This document shows positions 8,601 through 16,157 of a stretch of 64,000 bases of DNA, one piece after another. Origin of the DNA: an uncultured Verrucomicrobiota bacterium (GTDB lineage Bacteria > Verrucomicrobiota > Kiritimatiellia > Kiritimatiellales > Tichowtungiaceae); assembly GCA_903826865.1 (NCBI GenBank), contig CAIKGD010000046.1, positions 31,223 through 95,222 of the forward strand, read 5' to 3'. The number at the start of each line of letters is the position of its first letter. Position 1 is the first letter of the stretch. The translations under genes and the position numbers were made by a program. The notes beneath the pieces were generated by a model. That model ran no database searches. It saw only the letters and a program-made list of their open reading frames with translations, and was not told the origin of the DNA.

Positions 8601-9789
8601 AAGGAAGTCCGTTGGTGACGGCTGTCAGCGTTCGGTTGGCGGGCATTGCGCCACCCAGCAGATCACCGGTATCATAGCCCAGCACCAGACCGGCTGCTTG
8701 ATCGCCTGCGTCTCCGGTAAAGTAGACACCCAGCAGGGTTCCGCTGTTGTTCAAACTGTTGGTCAGCGAATATCGCACATCATAACGCAGATAGTGCACG
8801 CCGGTGCCGGCCGGAGACAGCGCGGCATTCAGAATGGCACCGTTGGTCCAGACTCCGCCGGTTCCTGTATCTTCGCCGGTACAGCGTAACATTTTGTTGG
8901 ATGTAAATACCGTGCTCCCGGAACCGGCACGGAACTGCGCCAGCGGGCTGTTTGTTCCGGTGTTGATCGTGTCGCTGAGCTGACGCCCGTTTACATCGCG
9001 ATCAAAGTTCCACTCATTCGAATATTTTGCGGCCGGTGCGTCAGGCCCTGCTGCTGCCGTCGCATCAGCAAAACTGTCGCTCATCCGGAGCAGGCCGACT
9101 TTGACAAAGTCGTTGTCACCGGCGGGACGGAAGTCGCCGGTTGCCTGGAAGTGCAGTTTATTAATCGCTGGCAGGTTGATAGAAATATTATTGGTTTGCG
9201 GGCTGGATTCCGCAGTAAAACTGCCGGTGCCGTTCAGATCGTACCAGACCGCCATTTTCTGAGCGGTCATATCCACTTTGGCGATAACGTTTACTTTGCC
9301 GGTAAAATTGGTCAGATCGCACAGACTGTTCAGGTTCAGGTTGATTGGTGCAGCTGAAACTCCGAGGTCGCACTGCAAGGCAACACCGGCCACTTTGGTA
9401 CCGGCGGCATCGGTGAAAGAAAAACCGAGCAGTGTTCCGCTGTTATTGTTGGTGGAGTTAAGATCATACTCGATATCATACCGCAGAAAAAAAACGCCGG
9501 TGGTCAGGCTGGCCGTTGTTGCGTCCAGTAACGCCCCGTTAGTCCACATGCCGGCGGTTCCGGGATCATTAAAAGTGCTGAGCAGCGCACCCAGACCGTC
9601 GGTACGCAGATAGCTGTCATTGTAACCCGGAACCGCAATAAAGAATGCGCTGCCCGCTGAATTAACGGTGTTTGGAAGAGTTTTCCCGGCCTGATCGGAA
9701 TAAAAATTCCACTCATTGATGGTGGCCGCCGGAGCCAGGAAACCTGCCAGCGCCGCTGCTGTGCTGATAAAACAAATCAGTTTTTTCAT
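5662..9789 (-). CDS. Large secreted multidomain protein, Thr/Asn/Gly-rich
   Basis: A 1375-aa exported protein with signal peptide MKKLICFISTAAALAGFLAPA. Two tandem copies of a roughly 220-residue lectin-like module lie at about 25-250 and 255-480. Each opens with EWNF and contains LRYDxxYxLxxxxNNSGTLLG and FRPxGDxDF. A third copy is in the protein at 25429-27852. Middle and C-terminal parts are repeated Ig-like or beta-sandwich segments with GFPFRFYGNSYTQL-type strands. The C-terminus (ISWQAAGDPLDRIYKVWYT ... PVIYYKVTV) looks like a recurrent terminal module of secreted PVC proteins. Function unknown; adhesion, surface-layer or polysaccharide binding are possible. It follows the secretin operon after a strong terminator, so it is probably transcribed separately. 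Confidence 0.88.
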   Translation of the reverse strand: MKKLICFISTAAALAGFLAPAATINEWNFYSDQAGKTLPNTVNSAGSAFFIAVPGYNDSYLRTDGLGALLSTFNDPGTAGMWTNGALLDATTASLTTGVFFLRYDIEYDLNSTNNNSGTLLGFSFTDAAGTKVAGVALQCDLGVSAAPINLNLNSLCDLTNFTGKVNVIAKVDMTAQKMAVWYDLNGTGSFTAESSPQTNNISINLPAINKLHFQATGDFRPAGDNDFVKVGLLRMSDSFADATAAAGPDAPAAKYSNEWNFDRDVNGRQLSDTINTGTNSPLAQFRAGSGSTVFTSNKMLRCTGEDTGTGGVWTNGAILNAALSPAGTGVHYLRYDVRYSLTNSLNNSGTLLGVYFTGDAGDQAAGLVLGYDTGDLLGGAMPANRTLTAVTNGLPLSGTLSAVAEVNMDTHTLRVWYDLSGSNTFDTNAPAASTAISLTSITNLRFHATGDFRPSGSTDYADVDNIRHTASLSEAIAPPMDLTSPAALQIIAVNYQRGMEKDQTNKVEIVIRNNGGRPATNVTSTLSHSGALSDFSVIPSNAPALLEAGAALTNTYWLIANSSTSGQYIFTAQAVCIGTSSVATNFTIVVGSQISYLTNSITEVPGTGIFANLYEPGEVLTVSIVNTNDGALDVFNVTNTLSANPAYFRITPAGATYGWFELGTTATTDYTVEILDAAPAGLHTFSVANRTSNMVWNANFQLSVYKAARPSVSTNLLTILVPAGGTATGAVLLTNAGNDSTTFSLTDNGLWPVAYLVTTQQVSLTNFSPNFESGVDTNTTFVNWNGNSSASMSVGFDFPLFGTVYTNFSVSRYGTIGFGGNSLVAPFQTGTVADTNSIRYKKTASQLVVAWGNNTGNEFQAWLSANGNIRYVYQPVSRTNAADVLVQSGAGSLTIANYNPETGERSDVLLTPVSRPWVTNAPVAGTLAGQTDQTVTFYADAAGRTAGTTNIFTNNIAWGTGSNSPVVVRVIVTKMVVGLRASPTPVAFIGPAGFITRTNVSLINTGNVSLAYTISDFGAQSSGYNWAATNFQWKFVPDSDANAIVWTGGRSQTIPLGFPFRFYGNSYTQLSIGVNGWVALGADQVIAPYQGDLVLDDNANIRYSGDSSQFTVTWENVGQSGGGADLTFQATLNRSGSIRFQYRSLTGSAVWPSTPIGLQDSVWTESATLSNRQTTVITTNYSTTQIPHPWEPDQTITVTNGTNIVVSFADVVTDQAISFVPAGPTVITASPLNGTIPVSGTNVVTLTGDARSLTSGGATNVFATTVFRIGYIGGAADLPVSFNATNSVEPGYPAVEMMFGSDGVVSVAQNTSGARIISWQAAGDPLDRIYKVWYTLDLLQGFRSPWLAEITNGTSYVDTIHTNVPVIYYKVTVE

Positions 9790-9999
9790 AATGAGATACC
9801 TGCCTTTTCACCAATTCTCCCGCCGCATCCAGATTAGAACACAACTCCTGCAAAAAAGAAACCACGGAATGCAAAGGAACCGGCCTTTAAACGCTGACTC
9901 ATGCGACCCGTCCTGACCGTTCCTCTGCTTATTTCCCCGTTTTTCAGTCATCGGCGGTGCTTGCCTGTCCGCTTTTGCGGTTCAATCAAGTTCCTGCCG

Positions 10000-10033
10000 A
10001 AAAAAGGGAGGGTGCCGGTTCCGGCGCCCTCCC
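10000..10033 (-). terminator. Strong intrinsic terminator of the secretin operon
   Basis: A GC-rich 13-bp stem (GGGAGGGTGCCGG at 10006-10018 and CCGGCGCCCTCCC at 10021-10033, one wobble). On the minus strand it is followed by a run of six T. It sits 37 nt downstream of the secretin gene that ends at 10071. Confidence 0.92.
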
Positions 10034-10070
10034 TTGCTCAAACAAACTCAGCGCGCGTCAAGCCGCCAGC

Positions 10071-12023
10071 TTATTCGAAGGAGCGGGCGGTGTTGATCCG
10101 TCCGGTCGGCTCTACCTTCTTTGCCGTTACAAAGATCATCAGGTTGCGTTTAATTGCACGCTCCCCTTCGTTGCGGAAAAGACGCCCGACTATCGGAAGG
10201 CTGCCCAGCACCGGAACCCGGTCTACGTATTTTTCAACTTTTTCGTTGATCAGTCCGCCCATGCCCATGGTCGCGCCGTCGGCAATGGTCACTTCGGTCT
10301 TGATCTCGCGCCGCTTGAAAATCGGCAGACGGGCAACAATCGCGGAGTGGTTGAACTGCTGATTGATACCGAACTGATAGTAGCTGTAAGCCGAATTAGC
10401 CGGAGCAATCTGATAGTTCTGCCAGCCGAGCAGTTCGCTCACTTTCGGATTGAGCGACAGCGCAATCTGGTCGCCGTCCACTTTCGGGTTCACATCCAGC
10501 TCAACGCCGAGCAGTTTTTCAGAAAAGTCCACATATTTGACATGAACGATATTGCCTTCATTTCCGCCGACTTCATACGTTTCAGGGAAATAGTGCATTT
10601 CACCGACACGGATGGTCGCTTTTTTACCGCTCTGGGTGACAATGCGCGGCGCAGACAGCACATCCGTGCCGGAGCTCTGATCCAGTGCGGTGATCAGAAT
10701 ATCCAGCGGTGTCGGGCCGTTGCCGTCTGTCGTGTCGTTGTGCAGGCGGATCGAGTCGGGCGTTGCATTGAAGGTATCTTCAAAGCGGAAGGCTCTCCAT
10801 TCACCGGCACCGGCGCCCGTTTCGCCGCGGCCTAAGGTACCGGGCTGAACAAAAGGCATTGGACCCAGCGTATTGCCCGGACCGCCGCGCAAACTATCAT
10901 CAAAGAGCGACTGCCCGGCAGGAATGGTTACATCACCGGCGTCGATTCCGGTTTTGATAGCGGTTGACCCCACGCTGCGCCATTCAAAGCCTAATTCTTC
11001 CAGCGTGCCTTCGGAGACTTCAACAAACTTGGCTTCGATTTCAACCTGCTCCACACCGGAAGAGAGCTTGGCGACATCCATGGCAGCCAGAATCTCTTCG
11101 AGCACGGCCAGATTTTCGCGGGTGTTGCGGACAAACAGTTTTTCAGACTTCGGCTGATAAACAGCGGAGGAGCCTTTCGGGAAGTCCACTTCGGGGAATT
11201 TCTCCGTCACATCGGCTGAATCTGCAGTTTTTTCAAGCCCCATTTTGGCGGCGGCGTCAGAGGAAATGGCGTACGAGCGGAGCACGAGCCCTGTTTTCCA
11301 GGCCGCAGTGACCGCCTTCATGCCTTTTATTTCGGCGGTGCGGGGATCGCGTTCGAGGATTTTGCGCAGATACATACGGGCAATCACATTTTCAGGATCT
11401 TTTTTGATCACTGCTTCAAAACCCTTCTGCGCCTGCATGAATTCACCGCTCGCATAGAGTTCGCGGCTGGCTTCCACCGTGGCGGGAACATCCAGAACGG
11501 CGGCACCGGCCACCGGAATCTCTCCGGATGATTTAACTTCGGCTTTGACTGCATCCGCTTTCACAACGGATTTGTCGACCGGCTTTTCAGCGGCGACGGG
11601 TTTTTTAACCGCCGGCTTTTCAGCCGCAGCAACCGTTTCTTTATCGGCTTTGCGCCAGAACTTCCAGCCTTTGGACGGCTTTTTAACCGGCTGTTCAGCG
11701 ACGGCCAAGGCGGCCGGTGCCGGTTCAACAACCGGGGCGGCAACAACGGCCGGAGCGGACACAGGTGCGCTTACAACCGGTTTTGCAACAGCAACCGGGG
11801 CGGCAACAACGGCCGGAGCGGGAGCTTTAATAACCGGAGCGGCCGGAGCCGGCTTGACCGCAGGCGCTTCCGCCGGGAGCGGCTTGGCGGCAGGTGCCGC
11901 CGGCTTGCCTTGATAACTGCCGAGTTCTTTCAGAATGCCGTCAACGCTTTCGGATTTCTCCTGAGCCGCGACCGTGCCGGCGATCAGGGCGCCGGCCATC
12001 ATAAATTTGAGTACATTTCTCAT
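10071..12023 (-). CDS. Secretin family outer-membrane protein
   Basis: A 650-aa outer-membrane channel subunit of the type II/IV secretin family, resembling the Amuc_1098 type of Verrucomicrobia. It has a signal peptide (MRNVLKFMMAGALIAGTVA), then an Ala/Pro/Lys-rich linker to about residue 175. A TPR-like helical part (ASGEFMQAQKGFEAVIKKDPEN) and secretin N-domains follow. The C-terminal secretin domain shows TIADGATMGMGGLI, then VPVLGSLPIVGRLF and NLMIFVTAKKV. Its AAGGAG ribosome site is canonical. The paralog at 12046 lies 22 nt upstream. No pilin, PilM-P or ATPase gene is in the window, so the machine it serves is inferred only. Confidence 0.9.
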   Translation of the reverse strand: MRNVLKFMMAGALIAGTVAAQEKSESVDGILKELGSYQGKPAAPAAKPLPAEAPAVKPAPAAPVIKAPAPAVVAAPVAVAKPVVSAPVSAPAVVAAPVVEPAPAALAVAEQPVKKPSKGWKFWRKADKETVAAAEKPAVKKPVAAEKPVDKSVVKADAVKAEVKSSGEIPVAGAAVLDVPATVEASRELYASGEFMQAQKGFEAVIKKDPENVIARMYLRKILERDPRTAEIKGMKAVTAAWKTGLVLRSYAISSDAAAKMGLEKTADSADVTEKFPEVDFPKGSSAVYQPKSEKLFVRNTRENLAVLEEILAAMDVAKLSSGVEQVEIEAKFVEVSEGTLEELGFEWRSVGSTAIKTGIDAGDVTIPAGQSLFDDSLRGGPGNTLGPMPFVQPGTLGRGETGAGAGEWRAFRFEDTFNATPDSIRLHNDTTDGNGPTPLDILITALDQSSGTDVLSAPRIVTQSGKKATIRVGEMHYFPETYEVGGNEGNIVHVKYVDFSEKLLGVELDVNPKVDGDQIALSLNPKVSELLGWQNYQIAPANSAYSYYQFGINQQFNHSAIVARLPIFKRREIKTEVTIADGATMGMGGLINEKVEKYVDRVPVLGSLPIVGRLFRNEGERAIKRNLMIFVTAKKVEPTGRINTARSFE

Positions 12024-12045
12024 AGGTTTTCTCCTTAAATGTCGG

Positions 12046-13803
12046 TTATTTCTTCATGGCCAGATCGGCGGCACGCCGCCCGTTCACGTCCACTTCGGTG
12101 GCCGTCACGAAGATCATCAAATTGCGCTTGATGCTCTTTTCGCCTTCCGAACGGAAGAGGCGGCCGATCAGCGGGATGCTGCCCAGCACCGGAACCTTGT
12201 CCTTATAGGTTTCCACTTTGTCGTAGATCAGTCCGCCCATGCCGACCGTGCTGCCGTCGGCGACTGTCACTTGCGTGGTCATTTCGCGCAGACGGAAATA
12301 AGGGAGCTGGCCGCTCAGCGACGGAACCGGAATGCCGAACTCATCGTGCTCCATCTTGCGGCGGCTGTCAGAGTTGATCTGATTGGCCTGCCACTCAGCG
12401 TTAGTCGGAGTGTTTCCGGGTTGTGCAAGAAAGGTTTGGTAGAGTTTGTTCCAATAGGTGTCGATCACGCCGGGAATATGCGTCACAGGCGCAATTACAC
12501 TTTGGACAGGGTAGCTGAACCAATTCCTTAAATTGTTTACGACACCGTTGGATGGTGTTGTTCGGGCAGTATCCAGCCACGGTGTAAGATTCAGTGCCGG
12601 GGCGGTCGGAAGAGCCATGGCTGCGGCACTGGCACGCGACCAGACAATCATGCTGGCGTCGTCGGGAGTGACTTGGTATGTATCATAGCCGATCAGGTCA
12701 ATCACTTTGGGTTTCAGTTCCAGATCAATCAGTCCGCCTTTGCGCAGAGCCGGAGTCACTTCAAGCTGAACGCCCATCAGTTCAGATTTCCAGTCGCTGT
12801 TTTCAACATAAACGCTGGTGTTGGCCGATTTGGCGGCGAATGATTTCGGAACCATGCGCTGTTCACCGACCCATATGCCGGCGGATTTTCCGTCGCGGGT
12901 GGTGATACTCGGCGCGGAGAGCACGTCGGCGTCATCCGACTGTTCAAGCGCATTGATCACCAGAGTCCAGAGGAGCGAGCCGTCGGCTTTATTGATCTGG
13001 ACGGTATCCGAGTGATTGAGTGCGGTAGAAAACGCGGCCGTTTTCAAGTTGCCGAAAACCGCTCCGGGTACTCCCCCGGCAGCAGTGCGCAGGCCGCTTA
13101 CCAGAAGATCCTGCCCCGCCGGCAGGGTGAGTTTTTTAAAGACATTGGCATCTGTACCGTTTTTGCTGTCGAATTTCCAGTTGAAGCCCAGCTCATCCAG
13201 AGTGCTCTGGTTGACTTCAATGAATTTGGTCTGGATTTCGACCTGCTTGCCCATCAGCGAGCGCTTGGCATTGTGCTGCTCAGCGAGTACATCTTCGATA
13301 GCCAGCACGTTTTCGAGCGTCTGACGGACAAACAACCGCCGGAATTCAGGGCGGTACATGACCGAGGTGCCTTTAGGAAATTCGATGCCGGTAAAAAATC
13401 CGGAAACATCAACGGTTGTTCCAGATACAACATCTTTGCCGGTGGTCAGTTCATTACCAACAGACTCGGATACTTTATAGGAGCGGAAGACCACATCGTT
13501 GGCGGTGTTCCAGGCGTTAGCGGTTTCGAGTGCACCGGCTTTTTCTGCGTTCGCAACCGGATCGGCTTTGAAAACCGCCTTGACTCCGTTTACCGCAGTG
13601 ATGGTTTCGTCGCTGACCATTTTAACAGCGTCGCCGACTACATTGACTGTATCCCGCGGAGCCGACTTGATCTCTCTTACGGCACTTTCCAGCACTACAT
13701 CGCTGTCCACCGCATAGTCCCGCGCGGTTGTCACTGTCTCAGCTTGCCCGCTCTGCAGGGAAGCCAAGAGCAGAACCGCCATTCCTATCACTGCCTTTCG
13801 CAT
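12046..13803 (-). CDS. Secretin family outer-membrane protein, paralog
   Basis: A 585-aa paralog of the downstream secretin. It has signal peptide MRKAVIGMAVLLLASLQSGQA and a helical N-terminal part. N-domain sequence VEIQTKFIEVNQSTLDELGF parallels VEIEAKFVEVSEGTLEELGF in its neighbour. The secretin core is TVADGSTVGMGGLIYDKVE, VPVLGSIPLIGRLF and NLMIFVTATEV. It lacks the long Ala/Pro linker of the paralog and carries an insertion of about 80 residues before the core (around YQVTPDDASM to MEHDEFGIP). First gene of a two-gene operon with a promoter about 160 nt upstream and AAGGAG before the ATG. Confidence 0.9.
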   Translation of the reverse strand: MRKAVIGMAVLLLASLQSGQAETVTTARDYAVDSDVVLESAVREIKSAPRDTVNVVGDAVKMVSDETITAVNGVKAVFKADPVANAEKAGALETANAWNTANDVVFRSYKVSESVGNELTTGKDVVSGTTVDVSGFFTGIEFPKGTSVMYRPEFRRLFVRQTLENVLAIEDVLAEQHNAKRSLMGKQVEIQTKFIEVNQSTLDELGFNWKFDSKNGTDANVFKKLTLPAGQDLLVSGLRTAAGGVPGAVFGNLKTAAFSTALNHSDTVQINKADGSLLWTLVINALEQSDDADVLSAPSITTRDGKSAGIWVGEQRMVPKSFAAKSANTSVYVENSDWKSELMGVQLEVTPALRKGGLIDLELKPKVIDLIGYDTYQVTPDDASMIVWSRASAAAMALPTAPALNLTPWLDTARTTPSNGVVNNLRNWFSYPVQSVIAPVTHIPGVIDTYWNKLYQTFLAQPGNTPTNAEWQANQINSDSRRKMEHDEFGIPVPSLSGQLPYFRLREMTTQVTVADGSTVGMGGLIYDKVETYKDKVPVLGSIPLIGRLFRSEGEKSIKRNLMIFVTATEVDVNGRRAADLAMKK

Positions 13804-13960
13804 GCTTCTTCTCCTTGTTTCTGTGTCCGACTGCCTTTACGCGAGAGTTTCCGCCCGATTCTGAAGCTTCTATCTGTGTTCCGAACAGCACGTCACTGTC
13901 TGTCAAAAGCCCGCTGAATCCCACCCTGACCTCTCCGCGACCCACTCTAAAAACCGGAAC

Positions 13961-13988
13961 AGTATCCTAACATTTCAAACAATGTCAA
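13961..13988 (-). promoter_or_regulatory. Sigma70-type promoter of the secretin operon
   Basis: On the minus strand TTGACA (13983-13988) and GATACT (13961-13966) are separated by 16 nt. The predicted transcript starts near 13954, leaving an untranslated leader of about 150 nt before the secretin start at 13803. The leader shows no recognisable riboswitch. Confidence 0.55.
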
Positions 13989-14091
13989 AAATAAACCGGT
14001 ACGTATTTGCGTTCACACGGCTTTCCAACGGAAAACGTGTCTCCTTCTGCCGGGCCGGTGACCCCGGAATACCGGATTTGCCTTTCCACGT

Positions 14092-15186
14092 TTACAGAAT
14101 CTCTTTCAGCGCGGCAAGGACGGCGCGGTTTTGCGCGGGCGTGCCGACGGTGATGCGGATCCACTCCGGCAGGCCGTAGCCGTCCATCGGCCGGACAATG
14201 ACTTTGCGTTTCTGCAATTCGCCGAATACTTTCCGGCCATTGCCGGTCTTCACCAGAAAGAAGTTGGCAACCGAAGGAACCATTCCCAGTCCGTTTCCAA
14301 TCTTCGGAAGTTCGCGGGCAAAAAGTTCCAATCCCTGAAAAACCGTTTTGCGGGTTTTTTCCAGATGTTTATCGTCATCGAGCGCGGCGAAGGCTGCGGC
14401 CAGCGCCATGGAGTTGACATTGAAAGGTTGTCGAACGCGGTTGAGCAGGCCGATCAGTTTTTCATGTCCGACGGCGTAACCGATGCGCAGTCCGGCCAGT
14501 CCGTAGGCTTTGGAGAAGGTGCGCAGGACTATGACGTTTTCCCTGCCCTTCTGAATTTCTTTGATCATATCCGGTTTGGCCGCATCGGGCATGAATTCAA
14601 AGTAGGCTTCGTCAAAAACCGCCAGAACGTGCACGGGCAGTTTTTTGAGAAACGCTTTAATCTTGGCGGGCGTGACGGCGGTACCGGTCGGATTATTCGG
14701 ATTGCAGATGATGACCATACGCGTTTCAGGCGTAACGGCCGCCAGCATAGCGTCGAGATCGTGCGTGAACTTCTGCATCGGCGCAGCAACAATCTTGGCA
14801 TTGAAGAGCATGGCGATGAGGCGGTAAACGACAAAGGCGCATTCGCTCATCACAAGGTTGGTGCCGGGGCCAAGATAAACGTGGCCGAGGAATTCGATCA
14901 GTTCGTTACTGCCGTTGCCGAAGAGCAGATTCTGCGGCTGCACACCGAGCTGCCCGGCCAGTTTGTCCTTCAGGTAGAAACAGCCGCCGTCGGGATAGCG
15001 GTGCATCTCTTTAGCAGAAACCGCCATCGCCTTCATTGCTTTCGGCGACGGGCCCAGCTCGTTTTCATTGGAGGCGACTTTGATAATTTCGGCGATGTCA
15101 TCGAACCCCAGTTCGCGCGCCACTTCTTCAATCGGCTTACCCGGCTCGTAAACCGGCACTGTTTCAATCCATTTATTGGGCTTCAT
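14092..15186 (-). CDS. hisC: Histidinol-phosphate / aromatic aminotransferase
   Basis: A PLP-dependent class I/II aminotransferase (364 aa) of the HisC family. It makes histidinol phosphate from imidazole acetol phosphate, or transaminates aromatic 2-oxo acids. Seen are SNENELGPSPKAM, the ICNPNNPTGT motif, FDEAYFEF and the PLP-lysine context TFSKAYGLAGLRIGYA. The frame stays open to 15291, but AGGAGA precedes the ATG at 15186 and homologous sequence begins there. It follows the ACT-domain gene after 13 nt. In an iorAB-paaK-ACT-pheA setting without other his genes, an aromatic aminotransferase role is attractive; this is inference. Confidence 0.9.
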   Translation of the reverse strand: MKPNKWIETVPVYEPGKPIEEVARELGFDDIAEIIKVASNENELGPSPKAMKAMAVSAKEMHRYPDGGCFYLKDKLAGQLGVQPQNLLFGNGSNELIEFLGHVYLGPGTNLVMSECAFVVYRLIAMLFNAKIVAAPMQKFTHDLDAMLAAVTPETRMVIICNPNNPTGTAVTPAKIKAFLKKLPVHVLAVFDEAYFEFMPDAAKPDMIKEIQKGRENVIVLRTFSKAYGLAGLRIGYAVGHEKLIGLLNRVRQPFNVNSMALAAAFAALDDDKHLEKTRKTVFQGLELFARELPKIGNGLGMVPSVANFFLVKTGNGRKVFGELQKRKVIVRPMDGYGLPEWIRITVGTPAQNRAVLAALKEIL

Positions 15187-15199
15187 AGTTCTCCTGAAA

Positions 15200-15628
15200 T
15201 TAAGCGTAAAACTCTGCGGCGGATAAAATTCCGATCCCGGCCGCTTCCAGCACGGCGGAAGCGCGCTCGATGTTGTCGAAGCGAATGACAATCAGGGCAT
15301 TTTTCTTCTGCTTACAGGCGAAGGCGTACATGTACTCGACGCTCAATCCGCCAGCCTCAGCCGCCTTAAGAATTTTTTCAAGCCCGCCGGGTTCATCGGC
15401 CACTTCAATCGCCATGACATCAGTGGTATTTACGGCGAAGCTGGCGGCCTCGAGCACTTCTTTGGCGCGCTGCCATTCGCGGACGATCAGGCGCAGGATG
15501 CCGAATTCACGCGTATCGGCCAGCGTCATGGTGACGATGTTGATTCCGGCTCCCGCCAGTACTTCACAAACGCGGCTTAGATGCCCCGGACGGTTTTCAA
15601 GAAAAACAGAGAGCTGTTTCAGTTTCAT
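15200..15628 (-). CDS. Tandem ACT-domain amino-acid-binding protein
   Basis: A 142-aa cytoplasmic protein made of two ACT domains: KQLSVFLENRPGHLSRVCEVL at the start and a second near IEVADEPGGLEKILKAAE. Such stand-alone proteins commonly sit beside indolepyruvate oxidoreductase and phenylacetate-CoA ligase genes and probably sense an aromatic amino acid or aryl acid. The exact ligand is not shown. AAAGGAGTG precedes the ATG, and the word-repeat arm of the four-helix cassette ends 25 nt upstream. Confidence 0.88.
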   Translation of the reverse strand: MKLKQLSVFLENRPGHLSRVCEVLAGAGINIVTMTLADTREFGILRLIVREWQRAKEVLEAASFAVNTTDVMAIEVADEPGGLEKILKAAEAGGLSVEYMYAFACKQKKNALIVIRFDNIERASAVLEAAGIGILSAAEFYA

Positions 15629-15652
15629 CTTTCACTCCTTTCAGTCGTGAAT

Positions 15653-16130
15653 ATCTAAACTCTAATTTCTAAATTCTAAATTCTAAACAAACTCAAATGA
15701 CAAATGATCCAAATTAAATACTTAAATTCCGTCTCCCGATTTCGTGACAATCGCACCAAAAATATGGGTAAGTTCTTTCGCTTCCTGTTCCAGCCGAATC
15801 CGCTCATCCTCAAGGCCTTCTGCGAGAATCAAACGTAACCAAAGACGCGATTCCTTGGCTTCCTTACGGCAAATCTTCGCGCGCATCAGAAAATCCTTTT
15901 TGCTCAACGCCTCGTTGGCTTCAATATAATTGGCCGCCACAGATCCGGATGAACGGACAACCTGCTTACAGTCTTCGATGTTCGGAATATCTTTCACCAC
16001 CCTGCGCACAAACGCCCGGACGGCCTTAGCAAACTCAAAAGTTCTCTCCTCCAGATCGTAGGACTGACTCATCGGGTTCCTGACGTTAGACTTGTTTAGA
16101 ATTTAGTTTTTAGAAATTAGAATTTTCGAT
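15653..16130 (-). mobile_element. Four-helix-bundle cassette with inverted TTCTAAA-word arms
   Basis: Arm 15653-15690 (38 nt) and arm 16092-16130 (39 nt) are inverted copies. After reverse-complementing one, about 34 of 39 positions agree, including uninterrupted CTAAATTCTAAACAA and TCTAATTTCTAAA blocks. Between them lies only the 116-aa four-helix protein gene (15722-16072). The cassette is 478 nt and fills the gap between paaK and the ACT gene, beginning 7 nt after the paaK stop. No transposase or clear target duplication is seen. In RNA the arms could pair into a long stem around the gene. That architecture is known for intervening sequences in 23S rRNA encoding S23 proteins; the comparison is inference. 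Confidence 0.75.
15722..16072 (-). CDS. Four-helix bundle protein (S23 / Avd-like)
   Basis: A 116-aa, highly helical, charged cytoplasmic protein with the family signature of an ordered first helix (ERTFEFAKAVRAFVRRV) and RSSGSVAANYIEANEAL. KKDFLMRAKICRKEAKESRLWLRL and a last helix follow. The family includes 23S rRNA intervening-sequence proteins and the Avd accessory protein of diversity-generating retroelements; it binds nucleic acid in the studied Avd case. It has its own ribosome site (AGGA, 5 nt before ATG). It sits alone between two inverted word arms inside the paaK-ACT operon gap, on the operon strand. No reverse transcriptase or template repeat is nearby, so this is not a retroelement. 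Confidence 0.88.
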   Translation of the reverse strand: MSQSYDLEERTFEFAKAVRAFVRRVVKDIPNIEDCKQVVRSSGSVAANYIEANEALSKKDFLMRAKICRKEAKESRLWLRLILAEGLEDERIRLEQEAKELTHIFGAIVTKSGDGI

Positions 16131-16157
16131 AATCGGACTATTGGTTCCGATTATCGA
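16126..16157 (-). promoter_or_regulatory. Perfect 12-bp hairpin around the paaK stop codon
   Basis: TCGATAATCGGA (16126-16137) and TCCGATTATCGA (16146-16157) are perfect inverted repeats. The 8-nt loop holds the paaK stop codon (16138-16140). The distal half overlaps the outer end of the word arm of the 15653-16130 cassette. No U-run follows, so it is not a standard terminator. It could be an mRNA processing or stability site, or a landing feature for the cassette. Confidence 0.7.

Noticed and set aside
15641..16140. Classical transposon target-site duplication around the four-helix cassette
   Set aside because: Only a 3-nt AAT match flanks the arms, which is not distinguishable from chance.
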